A stretch of 64,000 bases of DNA from Gonocerus acuteangulatus (taxonomy: Eukaryota; Arthropoda; Insecta; Hemiptera; Coreidae), in assembly GCA_946811695.1 (NCBI GenBank), contig OX328131.1:10015453-10079452 (forward strand), read 5' to 3'. How positions within the stretch are numbered: position 1 is the first letter of the stretch; every line of letters begins with the position of its first letter. Made by a program: the position numbers and the translations under genes. Under the pieces are notes generated by a model. It did no database searches. It saw nothing but the letters and a program-made list of their open reading frames with translations, and was not told the origin of the DNA. Shown here piece by piece: positions 21,310 to 32,552 of this stretch.

Positions 21310-22520
21310 TTTTTATTGATATTGCATTATTAAATATGAGAGGTTTTGGGATTTTTTAAAATTTTTCAAAACCAGTCAAGGAATCGTGGTAAGTTGAAGA
21401 TAGACATTTGAAAATTTACTAATTTCTCTACCATAACCAGTTCTCAAGTAATTTTCGATGTAGCCAACTTTTCACTGTTGTTGTGGCTATTTAATGTAAA
21501 TTACAAATTTTGGAAAAAAAATTACTCCATAGGGAAAAATTACTGTCAATTTTCGGTTTTAGGAAATCTAGAAAATATACCTTGTTCTAAAAATATTCCA
21601 CTATGATTATTATTTATATATGATCTTTGTTAATTTAATATTTAAAGGTTTCTGATTTAAAAAAAATAAATTGGAAAACAAATCTAAATCCTGTTTTGCT
21701 AACGATTAATCTTGAGTCGTCACATAAAGATGAATTTCTAAATAAGCATTCCATCTTGTTTATATAAACAAGAATGGCTATAAATAATACAAACATTGCA
21801 ACAAATAAATTTACGAGGAATAATTATGTTATTTACAACGACTAAATACTTATACGTCAATAAAGACATTTCGTAAACTCATGATAACTGCTCAATAAAA
21901 TTTGCATTTTATTGAATAATTCTCCATCATAAATTAATGAAATCTGTAAAAGCGCGGGAATGTTTGAAGTATTATAATATTTTATCGTCAAATGACATCA
22001 TTGTTGATAATTACATTGGAAGCGGCAATGAAACGGCGCGATACAATGACCTCAGAACCGATAAAACTCGCTATCAGCAGCAATCATAATACAGTAATAT
22101 TTAAAAAAAAGAAAAAAAAAAGAAAAAAAAAACTAGATAATTATTTAGAAGAATTATTACCGTTAAATTATATTTCAGCACTCTTTAGAACATTCTAGGT
22201 AGAGACTCCAAAATAATACTGCAAAAAATTATAAAAAATGTTTTCAAATATTTTACGACATAAACTAAATATCGGAAATGATATGAAGGGATTGTTCCAG
22301 AATATAAGCTGAATATTCGCATACTTCCAGAACACAAACTATACAATCTTATTTGAAGACATCAGGTGGACAATCAGTAGAATTTTCCAACCTCTATTTC
22401 TAAGGATTTAAGGAATCAATTAACATAAAATAAAGATGCTCGTTCATTACACTTATGTATAATTAATAAAACAATAATTAAATCTTTTTCGATTTCACCT
22501 ATTGGTTACCTGGATATATG
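21310..22520. other. AT-rich intergenic DNA, no gene seen
   Basis: Nothing supported. A-rich run at about 22100-22131. Confidence 0.4.
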
Positions 22521-22846
22521 GGGGCGAGGTCAGCTCAGTGGTAGAGCACTGGACTAATAAGTTGGAGGACCTGAGTTCCCGAGCAAGAACTAACGATTTT
22601 TTCTTCTAGTGTCTTCGTTCATGGGTTGAATTCGGCCTCCCTGACCGTCCCTAGGCCAACCCAGCCTTTAATTAATTTATCAATGGGTATCTTGGGTCGA
22701 AGCAGCCTAGGGGTAAATCAGGCGGCCGGAGCATATTACTGACCACACTATCTCACTTGTGTGCCGTATTGTCATGAATCAGATACCTCTATAGTATCTG
22801 CCCCTCTGGGCCCTCGTGGCCAGTTACGAGACTGATTTTTTTTTTT
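22521..22846 (+). mobile_element. tRNA-derived SINE (family A)
   Basis: It starts GGGGCGAGGTCAGCTCAGTG; the B box is damaged (a short deletion at 'gagttcccgagc'). It ends 'agttacgagactga' followed by poly(T). ATATATG directly precedes the head and recurs after the tail, a possible 7-bp TSD. Confidence 0.88.
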
Positions 22847-22865
22847 ATATATGTATCTATCTATC

Positions 22866-22866
<1 letters not shown>

Positions 22867-22918
<52 letters not shown>
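22867..22918. repeat. (TA)n microsatellite
   Basis: Perfect TA dinucleotide run directly after a (TATC)n-like stretch. Confidence 0.95.
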
Positions 22919-22921
<3 letters not shown>

Positions 22922-23339
22922 CAAAATAGGTCTTTAGAAATTACTCATGTAACAACGCGGCTCTGAGTAATTTCGCGACTTCTAGAAGAGTTTACTCACA
23001 GCACAGTGTGATCCTCAGCAATCTCACGCATGGCATTAGTAGTAGATCGTACTCACCTGAAAAAATAAATAAAATTAATTAACTGGTAGGATTATATATA
23101 CATTAGGTTTATAAGAAAAAAACAAAAAGCAGCTTGATTGAGTAATTGTTCAATTGTAAAGAACAACGAAATGACAAAAATGATTTATCGCCTTTCTCTG
23201 TCAAGATCGGCCGCGGAAATCTCCTGCAAAGTGAGAGAGTGTCCAAATCTCTTGGATATTTTAACAAGATTTTCTTATTTATTTACTAATTAATGGGGGG
23301 TTTGAGGCAAATATAAAGACAAATTGGGGATTAGGAACT
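22919..23339. other. Intergenic DNA, no gene seen
   Basis: No supported feature. Confidence 0.4.
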
Positions 23340-24210
23340 GGAATGGAAGAGGGGGAAAAGGGAGGGAGAAAGAGGGAAGTAGCCTCCCCCATCAGGAGTG
23401 AAAGGAGGGACAAGGAGGATGGATAGGGGAGGAGAGAAAGGGATTGGTAGTGGAAGAGGAAGAGGGAGAGGGAGAGAGAGAGAGAGAGAGAGTGAGAGAG
23501 AGAAGAAGGTTGAGGGTGAAGGAAGGGAGAAAGGGGGGGCAAGGATGAGAAAGAGGGAATGTTAGGGGGAGAAGGAGGAAGAAGGAGAGAGAGGGCGAGT
23601 GAAAAGGGAAGAGAGGGAGTGAAAGGAGGGCCAAGAAGGAGAGTTAGGGAGGGGAGAGAAAGTGTTTGGTAGAGGGAAGAGGAAGAGGGATAGGGAGAAT
23701 GAGGGAGAGGAAGATAGGGGGAGGCAGAGAAGGAGGGTGATGGCGAGGGAAAAGTAAAGAGAGAGTGAGAGATGGAATATTAGAGGGAGAAGGAGGAAGG
23801 AGGAAGGAGGGTGAGGGCGAGTGAAAAGGAAAGAGAGGGAGTGAAAGGAGGGCCAAGGAGGAAAGATAGAGGGAAGATCTAGAGGGAATTATAGTTGGTG
23901 GAGTGATAGGGTGAGGGAAAAGGACGAACAACGAGGAGCTCTAGATAGAATGTCGAGGAAGAGGGAGAAGAAGGGAGGAGGAAGGGGGCGAGGGAAAAGA
24001 AGGATGAGGTATTAGGAGGGAGAGGACGAGAGAAAAGGATGGACAAGGAGGAGATCTAGAGGGAATGTTGTAGGGAGGAGGAAGAGGGAGAAGAATGGAG
24101 AAGATGAGGGAAGGAAGGAGGGAGATTAAGAGGGAAGGAGGGAGACGAGGAGAGAGAGTAAGAGAAAGAGAGGGAGGAGAGATCAGTGAACTAAAGGAAT
24201 GTGTAGAAGA
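23340..24210 (+). repeat. ~870-bp polypurine tract (G/A-rich minisatellite)
   Basis: The plus strand is almost entirely G and A, in irregular units like 'gaagaggaagagggag', 'gagagagagagag' and 'gaaaggagggccaaggag'. Frames on the minus strand encode only S/L/P-rich low-complexity peptides. Such tracts can form triplex (H-DNA) structure in principle. Confidence 0.9.
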
Positions 24211-26207
24211 GACTAGTAGAACGGTACATGCTGTAGTGTAGAGGTACCTGACCTGCATATAGTACTACAAGTACACCGCTAGAATGCGCCACCTACTATA
24301 GCTATCCAGGCGCTATCTACTCGCGTCATCTCAAACTCCGACGAGCAGTTCCTCTTTAGCAAGCTCCTGGTTCCTTTATACGTTTTTTTACTTTTATTTT
24401 ATTATTATTACTAACGATTATAGAGGATATCGTAGAAATTTAATTATTTACTTTCGTCCTTCAAAAACACTACAATAAACTAATTCTCAGCGCTATGAAT
24501 GCTCAATTAGTATTCATAGCGCGTTTCTGTCAAGAAGAATACAATCCGGCAACAAAATTATTTTCCCTGGAGGGAACGTAAGATATCAACAGCAAAATAT
24601 GGAATTACTAAGAACCGAAGACAAGAAGCAACACATATCCAAGGTTTTGGGCAGTACACTCCACGTTTCTACCTCAACCATCTTCCTATGGGAATTATTG
24701 TAAGGCCCCGACAATAAACGGAAACTTCATTACGTTTCTAAGTGCTTTTCTTGCAAAATCCTCTACAGTTTTCGAAATATTTAATGGAATATCACCAAAA
24801 AACATTTTTAGAATTATTACTTTTCATATTACTCCTTTCTCATTTCTAAAACCTATCGAAGATTAAGTTTGGATGTACATAAACATTTAAAAAAAATAAT
24901 ATGCCCAAATATTTGCTAAAATTAATCGTATCCATCGTAAATTATATCCTTAAAAATAATCATTACACTTTATGGTACAATAAAAATTGCAAAACTTTCA
25001 CCTGAACATGCTTAAGCGAACTCTATCATAATTTAAGTGTTATTAAATTTTAAGTATTCTCCATTAAAATTGTTGAAATTCCATAATAAATTATTATAAT
25101 ACATCCTGGATCCCAGGGTCATTCCATATCAAATTAACACACTTTTAAGAAATTGTTTCCCTCACAAAAACTAAGAAAAACACCAAATTTCCGCTCATTA
25201 TCTGAAATGGTTTCCAAAATAAGGCCATGTAATGTTTTCAAAAAGCCAAAAAAATCCTGCTGCGGCAAAATATATAAATGCTCATAACTCCTCTCGTTTT
25301 TACGTTACAACCATGGGGAAGGTGTCACTTTTTAGCTCTATGTATACCCTTTCAAGTGACATGCAACACATGATAGGTTATGAGAACAAAATATTTTTCA
25401 AAATAAAATATAAAATTTTTACTTAATATATTTTTAAAAATACATCTTTAAAAATTTTCAAAAAATTATATGTAATAGGTAATTTTTTTAGGAAATTTTG
25501 TTATGGGATTACAATGGGTTATCAGCCAAAATAATTTAAAACCGAAGGCGGCTTTGGACCAATTTTACATATTTTTATATATAAAAGCTTTTTTTATATA
25601 TAATTCTAAAATTAAATCCAAACTTTAGCATTTCATATATTTTAAACTCATTAAACTTTCATTATCTTAATTACAAAGCGTATTTAAAAAAATAGTATGC
25701 ATTAATAATTTGTTGTAATTAGCAAAATTCAGAATATTTATCTAAAAATAAATGATATTGTACTCGAAATATTTTAAGTGATTGGGAAGGTAAATAAAAC
25801 ATACATATTATCAACAATGTGAATATATTTATAAATATTAAACTATGAATGTGGTTGAATACAGTACACTGAAACGTACATAAGGTGTAACAGGGCTGTA
25901 ACACATGTAGGTGTTGGAGGTAGTGGGGTAACATTTCATTGTTTCTAAAAATTTCATGTTCGGATAGGATATAAATTCTCCCTTCAAGAGATATGGGATT
26001 CACAGTACACGACGCATCAGTGAATGATAGCCGTAATACATATTCAGTCATCATCACACGTACCTTGGTCCTACCTCCTTGCCATGGTGATTCGTCATAC
26101 TCTTGTGACAAATGCCCGTTATACTCATCAAGTTAATGTACACCAGCTCCAAGCATTTTCTCTGAAAGTTAATTTCAGTAATATGGAGTAGAAAACCAAG
26201 CAACTCA
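24211..26207. other. AT-rich intergenic DNA with one hairpin
   Basis: No gene found. A perfect 11-bp inverted repeat GCGCTATGAAT lies at 24490-24500 and 24512-24522. Confidence 0.4.
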
Positions 26208-26293
26208 CAAGCAAGGAGTCGTGGAGTAGCCAGCCAGCATGCCAACTCACAAGCAAGGAGTCGGGGAGTAGCCAGCCAGCATGCCAACTCACA
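26208..26293. repeat. Two tandem copies of a ~43-bp unit
   Basis: 'aactcacaagcaaggagtcg' and 'gagtagccagccagcatgcc' occur twice in succession, with one changed base (gtggag/ggggag). Confidence 0.85.
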
Positions 26294-26619
26294 ATATCAA
26301 CTAACCCTACTTCCAAATACCAACCCATCAATGTCTCAGCAACATCATCACCCATTCACCAGAAGCAGTTACTTATCATCAGGGCCGCCAGATGGGGGGG
26401 GGGACAACCGGGTACAGTTGTCCCGGACCCGGGCACCGTGGGGGCCCGGGCCGATCCTCGCTAATTGGAAAAAAAAGTACCGAAAGTTACCTTTGCAGCA
26501 CCGATTGTCGGTTTTTATTCTCATTTTGCTCAAAAACCAAGATGAAAATAAGTAAAGATGGAATGGTTGGGATTCGGCTAAATAAACCTCAATATGATTT
26601 TGTTTTAAAAAATCTATAT

Positions 26620-26662
26620 TTCGGACGTTTCGGCTACTCATTGGTAGCCTTCGTCAGCAATG
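26620..26662 (-). ncRNA. Hammerhead ribozyme, small type, intact core
   Basis: The minus strand reads CTGACGA, a 6-bp stem II GGCTAC/GTAGCC with loop CAATGA, then GAAACGTCC. Outer pairing TATTTC/GAAATA can close stem I beyond an internal loop. All core boxes fit CUGANGA...GAAA...NUH. Stem III is only the self-complementary ACGU. This is the cleanest copy in the window. Confidence 0.7.
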
Positions 26663-26761
26663 GAAATACCGAGCGGCAGAGTAACCATTGTGAAACCATG
26701 ACACTTTCACAATGGTAACTTAATTGCCAACCTTGGTCTTCCTCTGCCGCTCGGCATTTCC

Positions 26762-26803
26762 ATTGCTGACAAAGGCTACCAATGAGTAGCCGAAACGTCC
26801 GAA
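26762..26803 (+). ncRNA. Hammerhead ribozyme, core mutated
   Basis: Mirror copy reading CTGACAA, GGCTAC/GTAGCC stem II, GAAACGTCC. The change from CUGACGA to CUGACAA alters the conserved G8 position, so cleavage is expected to be lost. Confidence 0.55.
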
Positions 26804-27035
26804 ATATAGATTTTTTAAAACAAAATCATATTGAGGTTTATTTAGCCGAATCCCAACCATTCCATCTTTACTTATCACCTCGACGGCTAACTATCTAATC
26901 ATCAAGATGAAAATTATTTTAAAATTCCCAAAGTCCTATAGCAAAGTACTAGAATTTTCATTCTGGCTCTGAGAAGTGGGGGCCCGTGATCTGGTCCCGG
27001 GCCTGGCTCTGAAATGTGGCGGCCCTGCTTATCAT

Positions 27036-27639
27036 TATTATTAAAGTAAGACTTTATTGTTAATTATAGTTATATTATCTACGAGTCTTTACTTTATGAC
27101 CCCTCACATTCTTCACACATTCACCTCCCTGAGCTACAAACAGGAAGATGTACCATATCCCATGGAAAGGGATGGTATATCTTTCGAATTTATACATCTG
27201 GTCTTCTTCGGTAGCTAAATGATGGAGAAGGTCCTTTGGGATTAATGAAGGTGGTGGTACTCTTGAGTTCTAAGTGTTTTTGTAATGTTTAAATTGTGGT
27301 AGATGTGTTAATTTGTGGTAGATTATTTTTTTGTATTGCTACTATCCGGATGGAATAACTTTTATTCAAATCAATGTTTGTATTACAGTCTCTAGTAGAT
27401 AGTAAAGCCAAGTAGATGTTGAATTGGCATGAGTAACGGGATCCCGAGACTAGACCTTGGAATGCTGGCGTCCGCAAATAGATCAGACAGTCTGCATTAC
27501 AGCTTAGTTTCATATTATAATTAACCTGTCACTGTATAGAACAATTAATATTTCATTTAGAATAAAGAAATATACCTAATTATCTAACTAACCAAGGGGG
27601 CTGTTAGTATACGTAGACTACGGGTATCTGTATCTAGGC
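27036..27639. other. Intergenic DNA, no gene seen
   Basis: No feature supported. Confidence 0.4.
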
Positions 27640-28205
27640 TCCGTGCACCAAGGCTGAGTATTTCTGTACACAGGCTCAGTATAAGAATATCTGAGCTGAG
27701 TATATCTTTATCAAGGCTCAGTACAAAAGGTCTGAGTATATCTATATCTATGCTCAGTATTTGTACTTAGGCTCAGTATAAATTTATCTGAGCTTAGCAC
27801 ATCTAGGCTCAGTGTATTTGTATCTAGGCTCAGTATAAATTTATCTGGTTTAGCATATCTAGGCTCAGTATAAATTTATCTGAGCTTAGCATATCTAGGC
27901 TCAGTGTATTTGTATCTAGGCTCAGCATAAATTTATCTGGTTTAGCATATCTAGGCTCAGTATAGCTGTATATAGGCTCAGTATATATTTATGTGGTTTA
28001 GCTTATCTAGGCTCAGTATAAATTTATCTGAGCTTAGCATATCTAGGCTCAGTGTATTTGTATTTAGGCTCAGTATAAATGTATCTGGTTTTGCATATCT
28101 AGGCTCAGTATAGCTGTATATGGGCTCAGTGTATTTGTATCTAGGCTCAGTATAAATGTATCTGAGCTTAGCACATCTAGGCTCCGTATATCTGTATCTA
28201 GGATA
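27640..28205. repeat. Degenerate minisatellite of 'taggctcagtata' units
   Basis: Short units built on 'ctaggctcagtataaattta' and 'tctgagcttagcatat' repeat in a mixed order over about 565 bp, with higher-order blocks of roughly 55-60 bp. The minus-strand frame YTEPRYKYTEPRY is a product of the repeat. Confidence 0.85.
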
Positions 28206-28271
28206 AGCATGCCTAGTATTTATTAATGAAGATTGTCCCATGAATGAGAGTATACGAATGTTAGAGTTATT

Positions 28272-28430
28272 CCTTTGAGATTCCTGAGGGGAAGTAGGTG
28301 GATATCGCTGGAAATCCTGACAAAAAACCAGATAAAGATGGAATGCATAATCAGAAACCGCACAACCAGAATAAATTACAATTTACGTAAAAGATGTGGT
28401 TTAAAGTTAACCTTAGTTTGCTTTCAAAGG
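28272..28430 (+). pseudogene. Possible LINE reverse-transcriptase C-terminal remnant
   Basis: The frame gives a MRFLR...KNQIKMECIIRN pattern. It resembles the EMRFLRx...DKxRNExIR block that follows the RT domain in some insect LINE ORFs. The segment is short and has no catalytic motif, so the call is weak. Confidence 0.3.
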
Positions 28431-29048
28431 CATAATCAATATAGAACGTTTTATAACGTAAATCGTCGAACCTAGATAGTAATAAACGATATAAAGCATA
28501 TTAGAACAATAAAACATTAATGGAATCAATGAACGAGGGGAAGTAGAGCAGAGATAGTTGTAAATAGCACAGATGAAAAGAGTAACGCCTTCAAAGCTCA
28601 CGATACCCGTACCGCACGACTTGCAAACATTTCTCAATGTAGTAAGAACACACGTACGGCACAATGCCAATATTACCAGCTGATTCTGTCAAAACATTCT
28701 ATATAACCCGTAGGTTTTAATCCACAGTCCAGGGCTCATCTGTTATGAGTTGTATTTTAAAAGGGTGCTAGTTAATTTTTGCGGGAATATCTTCAGAACA
28801 ACTCAAATGACAAAAATTGAGCTATGGAAAATTTATACTTTCGCTCTTAACTTAGAAATTATTAATTGTAATATTAGGAGTTAATTTAAAGGTTATTGTA
28901 ATTTCAAGGTAAAATCTTATTATGTTAGTTTCGGTTAACATTTTAACTCATAAGAATAGTTAGAAATTATATATCGTCGATTATTATGTAATAATGAGTG
29001 TTTAATTGATGTAGGTGTAATTTGACTTGGTTCCTTACAGGAATCATT
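28431..29048. other. AT-rich intergenic DNA, no gene seen
   Basis: No feature supported. Confidence 0.4.
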
Positions 29049-29209
29049 TTAGCACTTTCCTCCAAAGGAAAGTAGCTATTGAGGTTGGACTCATGACGGA
29101 ATTTTTGAAAAATTTCTTCAAATCTTTATCGATCCTACCTAGTAGACACCGAAAATGACCCCCGTTAAAATTTATATATATCTATATCTATATATATATA
29201 TATATATGC

Positions 29210-29268
<59 letters not shown>

Positions 29269-30316
29269 TGTTAACACGATAGCGGCCAGAGTTTTTGTTT
29301 TTTCGTCACGAAACTTGGTATATAGCATTCAATTAGCAAACGATTGAACGAGTTCGTTAACCACCAAAGTCGGTCCACCGGAAGGGGGGGTTTACCCCGA
29401 ACCCAAAACACTTATTTGACTATGTCAGCCGTAATATTTGTTATATTTCAACGAAACTTGGCATTCATAGTGGTAATATAGAGAGAAAAGTGAGATATAA
29501 AAATGAACTAAATCGGTTCATTAGAAGGGGGGGTTTACTCCGGACCCACAATACCAATTCGCCACTACCAGCCGTGATTTTAGGTATATTTCGACGAAAC
29601 TCGGTATTCGTAGTGCTAATCCACAGGTAAATATGTGTTGTAAAAATAAACGAAATCGGTTCATTAGGAGGGGGGGTTTACTCCGAACCCACAAAACCAA
29701 TTCGCCACTACCAGCCGTGACTTTTGGTATATTTCGACGAAACTCGGTATTCGTAGTGGTAATCTACAGGTAAATATGTGTTGCAAAAATAAACTAAATC
29801 GGTTCATTAGAAGGGGGGGGGGTTTACTCCGGACCCAAATTCCTAATATACTCATACCGGTCGTAATTTCTGCTGTATTGTAACGAAACGCGGTATACGT
29901 CGTGGTAAACTCATGAGAAAGAAGTGTTGTAAAAATGAGCTGAATCGGTCAATCGGAAAGCGGGGGTTTACTTTGTAATATATTTGAATAGAAAAGCCGG
30001 CAGACGTAGGTTCACAAAGCCGCCGCAAGGAGCGCTTTCTACCACTAGAGTGACTGTATCCTCTTCCTGCGTTAGATCAAAATACGATAATATGAGGATT
30101 TTTGTATTTATTACGTAGTGTAGTAGGTACCATGTGTAAACATAACTCTGGATGCAAATTAATAATTGATTAGTTACTCATTACAAAATGAGAACTATTC
30201 ACGTTTTTATTTTATTTATGTAGGATATTTTAAGCAAATTGTTCTGGAAAGCAGTCTACACTACCCAAATTCTGAGGAAAGTGCTTAGTTATGCAGCTCC
30301 TGCGTGACGGACTTTT
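29049..30316 (+). mobile_element. Helentron/DINE-1-like element, family 1, copy 1
   Basis: It starts within TTTT at AGCACTTTCCTCC, and near its end has the inverse GAGGAAAGTGCTTAG. A small hairpin (GCAGCTCCTGC) then leads to GTGACGGACTTTTT. It contains a (TA)n block (29173-29265) and several roughly 120-160-bp tandem subunits with 'tttcgacgaaactcggtatt' and a G-run. Subterminal inverted repeats, 3' hairpin, microsatellite, internal tandem repeats and insertion into a T-run fit the Helentron/DINE-1 layout. No Rep/helicase ORF. Other copies: 37728-38980 and 44896-46019. Confidence 0.65.
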
Positions 30317-30362
30317 TATTTATTTCATGAGTGTTTAAGTGTAACTGTAGTAATTAACAGGA

Positions 30363-30410
30363 CATGATCGCCTGAAGATGGACCAGTGTGTCCGAAACGT
30401 TGTGATGGAG
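30363..30410 (+). ncRNA. Hammerhead-ribozyme-like motif
   Basis: It reads CTGAAGA, stem II GGAC/GTCC with loop CAGTGT, then GAAACGTT. Stem I can pair ATCGC with GTGAT. The core matches CUGANGA and GAAA with a GUU triplet. It lies alone, just downstream of the family 1 element, without a palindromic partner. Confidence 0.6.
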
Positions 30411-30804
30411 AAACAAATGTAAAGTTTGAAGTTTTGAAGGGTTATTCTTCACCTGTTGTTATTATTAATTAATACCCTTCATTTAGTCATCAAAATATGT
30501 AAAAATACTTTTGTTGAGTCGATACGAAGCTTTCCGATAACACCTTATCGCTAAAATTAGATAATAATGCCTTATCAAGGAGAAAGTACAATAAAAAAAA
30601 GTGCAATGTAATATAAGAAAGATAAAATGAAATTTATTTTCATCCCTCTATGCAATATAAATATATGTGTGTGTGTGTGTCTGTTAACAGGATACCCGCC
30701 AGAGTTATTATTTTTTCGCCATCAAACTTGGTCAAGCTGCAGGGGGCTAGCTAGGAGTAGCTTGGTCATATTGACTACGTCCGAACTTCATGATATGTTT
30801 ACAT

Positions 30805-30835
<31 letters not shown>

Positions 30836-31408
30836 AATGTAAATATATTTTCTGGAATATATTTACATTATGTGTCTTTTAAGTATTTTTGCACTTGCAT
30901 TCTAGAAAATGTAATTAAAGTAATTAAGAAATATAGCTAGGATATGAGGCTTTCATTGTAGAGCACCCTATATCCAACCTATATAACCACACCCATAGAG
31001 TTTCATGAGCAGAGGTTACCAACCAATTACAACAAGCATCTCCTAAAATACCAACACCATTACCACTCCATAGAGAATTGCCCAACACTCTCTCAGAGAG
31101 CCATAATATTATTTATTCATACTTTAAGTACTGTAGGTAACTTCGTGTTCTAACACTGCACCGTTCCAGAACAAGTTAATGTCCTACTCCAATATCCTCC
31201 AAAGTCTATTTAGGTTAAATTTTTAACTCGGCTGAATGGTGTTATAGTGCGTTCGCTACCTAGTAGTTGCATCAACAAGTTACTAATCGGCACTAAAACG
31301 CTAGGAACTTTAACAAGCCAGAGGAGGCAGTATTACAGCAGGTGTTTCAAGATGAATATCGGAGTTTTAGCGATTAATAATATTCATTAGATAAAACTTA
31401 CAGGTGTG
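30411..31408. other. Intergenic DNA with a small family 1 fragment
   Basis: About 30660-30735 ('gtgtgtctgttaacaggata', 'ccgccagagtta', 'tcaaacttgg') is a diverged piece of the family 1 element. The rest holds no recognisable gene; short (GT)n and (CA)n runs lie near 30667 and 30813. Confidence 0.45.
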
Positions 31409-31417
31409 TACGTCGCA

Positions 31418-32543
31418 CAGTGGTTCCGAGAGGGAAAAACCTCCAAAACCGAAGGTGTTCATTCGCATTTGAACTAACATTTTCGTATTTTAAAAAATTT
31501 AAAAAAAGATAAATACGTCGAGACCAAGTAACTGTATTACATTGTTTGCTAATTTATTCAACTCAGCATTCAAAAATACGGTAAAAATGCAGTTACCAGC
31601 CCTCCAAACCGATTTCTTTCAAATTTTGCACAATAACGTATTTTCATGCACTAAACACGAATACGATGGAAAAAAACGTCGGATTTAATTAGGAAAGAAG
31701 TTATTAAGCACTTAAGTTCACTGTTATGCAGGTTATGAGAGCTATTAATTATAGCGAGTTGGATTGACTGGGGTTTTGTTATCTTCTTGAGCGAGCGTAG
31801 CGAGCGGAAACGCATAGCACGTATGCCCTTAAGCGACAGGCGACGATGCCCTTAAAATTGACAATATTTTCGAATAAATGGTTTCTGAACATTTCAAATG
31901 AGAGTTCTCTGTTTCCCAATGTTACATATCTGCGCATGCGCGTGTTTATAAATTCGCTGATGACGCCTAGTTTTATAACCTTCCTAACTTTAGTGCTTAA
32001 TATTATATTCTATTAATTTTAGCGAGTTGGATTGACTGGGGTTTTGTTATCTTCTTGAGCGAGCGTAGCGAGCGGAAACGCATAGCATGTATGCCTTAAA
32101 GTCGTCATTTATGCCTTAAAGTCGTCACAAATTTCGTTGTTTACATTAGCTCTCATAACCTGCATAACAGTGAACTTAAGTGCTTAATAACTTCTTTCCT
32201 AGTTAAATCCGACGTTTTTTTTTATCGTATTCGTGTTTAGTGCATCAAAATACGTTATTGTGCAAAATTTGAAAGAAATCGGTTTGGAGGGCTGGAAACT
32301 GCATTTTTACCAAAAATACATTTGGAAGGATACATATCTCTACCAAATGAGTAAAATGTGACTTTTTGAAATCGTTTACTTGCATACTATAAAACCCGTT
32401 TATCTTCCGAAATAATGATTCTATCGGATTTGCAGTGGTCTCATTCGACTAAGAACTACAAAATACTTTAAAAACGACACCAAAATCAGAATGATTCAAG
32501 TACCTACAGGTTTTTTCTCAAAATCGGGCGTTTGGCCTCACTG
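31418..32543. mobile_element. hAT-type foldback element
   Basis: The termini are CAGTGGTTCCGAGAGG and, reverse-complemented, CAGTGAGGCCAAACGC. TACGTCGCA flanks both sides (31409-31417 and 32544-32552), an 8-9 bp TSD. Inside, 31578-31745 and 32145-32320 are long inverted arms. The centre has two direct copies of a unit with 'gcgagttggattgactgggg' and 'gagcgagcgtagcgagcgg' (about 31748 and 32021). Non-coding. Confidence 0.85.
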
Positions 32544-32552
32544 TACGTCGCA

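Larger units (their letters stand above)
26548..26875. mobile_element. Palindromic Penelope-like insert with hammerhead pair
   Basis: Arms of about 150 bp run from 'ataagtaaagatggaatgg' and TTGGGATTCGGCTAA to their complements, meeting near 26705. The left arm carries a hammerhead on the minus strand, the right arm one on the plus strand. The TAGCCGAATCCCAACC end is shared with 7374, 10997, 42095 and 50185. Confidence 0.8.
26380..27027. mobile_element. hAT MITE with 8-bp TSD, split by a ribozyme palindrome
   Basis: The ends are CAGGGCCGCC and GGCGGCCCTG. CTTATCAT flanks both sides (26372-26379 and 27028-27035). GC-rich termini ('gggcccgggcc', 'ggtcccgggcctgg') surround an inserted palindrome at 26548-26875, which makes up about half of its length. 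Confidence 0.92.

Noticed and set aside
22521..22594. tRNA gene
   Set aside because: A and B boxes are present but the acceptor stem does not close and the same head heads a 330-bp repeated SINE.
23279..24258. Serine/leucine/proline-rich frames
   Set aside because: Low-complexity translation of the purine tract.
24490..24522. Helitron 3' hairpin
   Set aside because: The 11-bp hairpin is perfect, but no CTRR end or Helitron-like flank follows.
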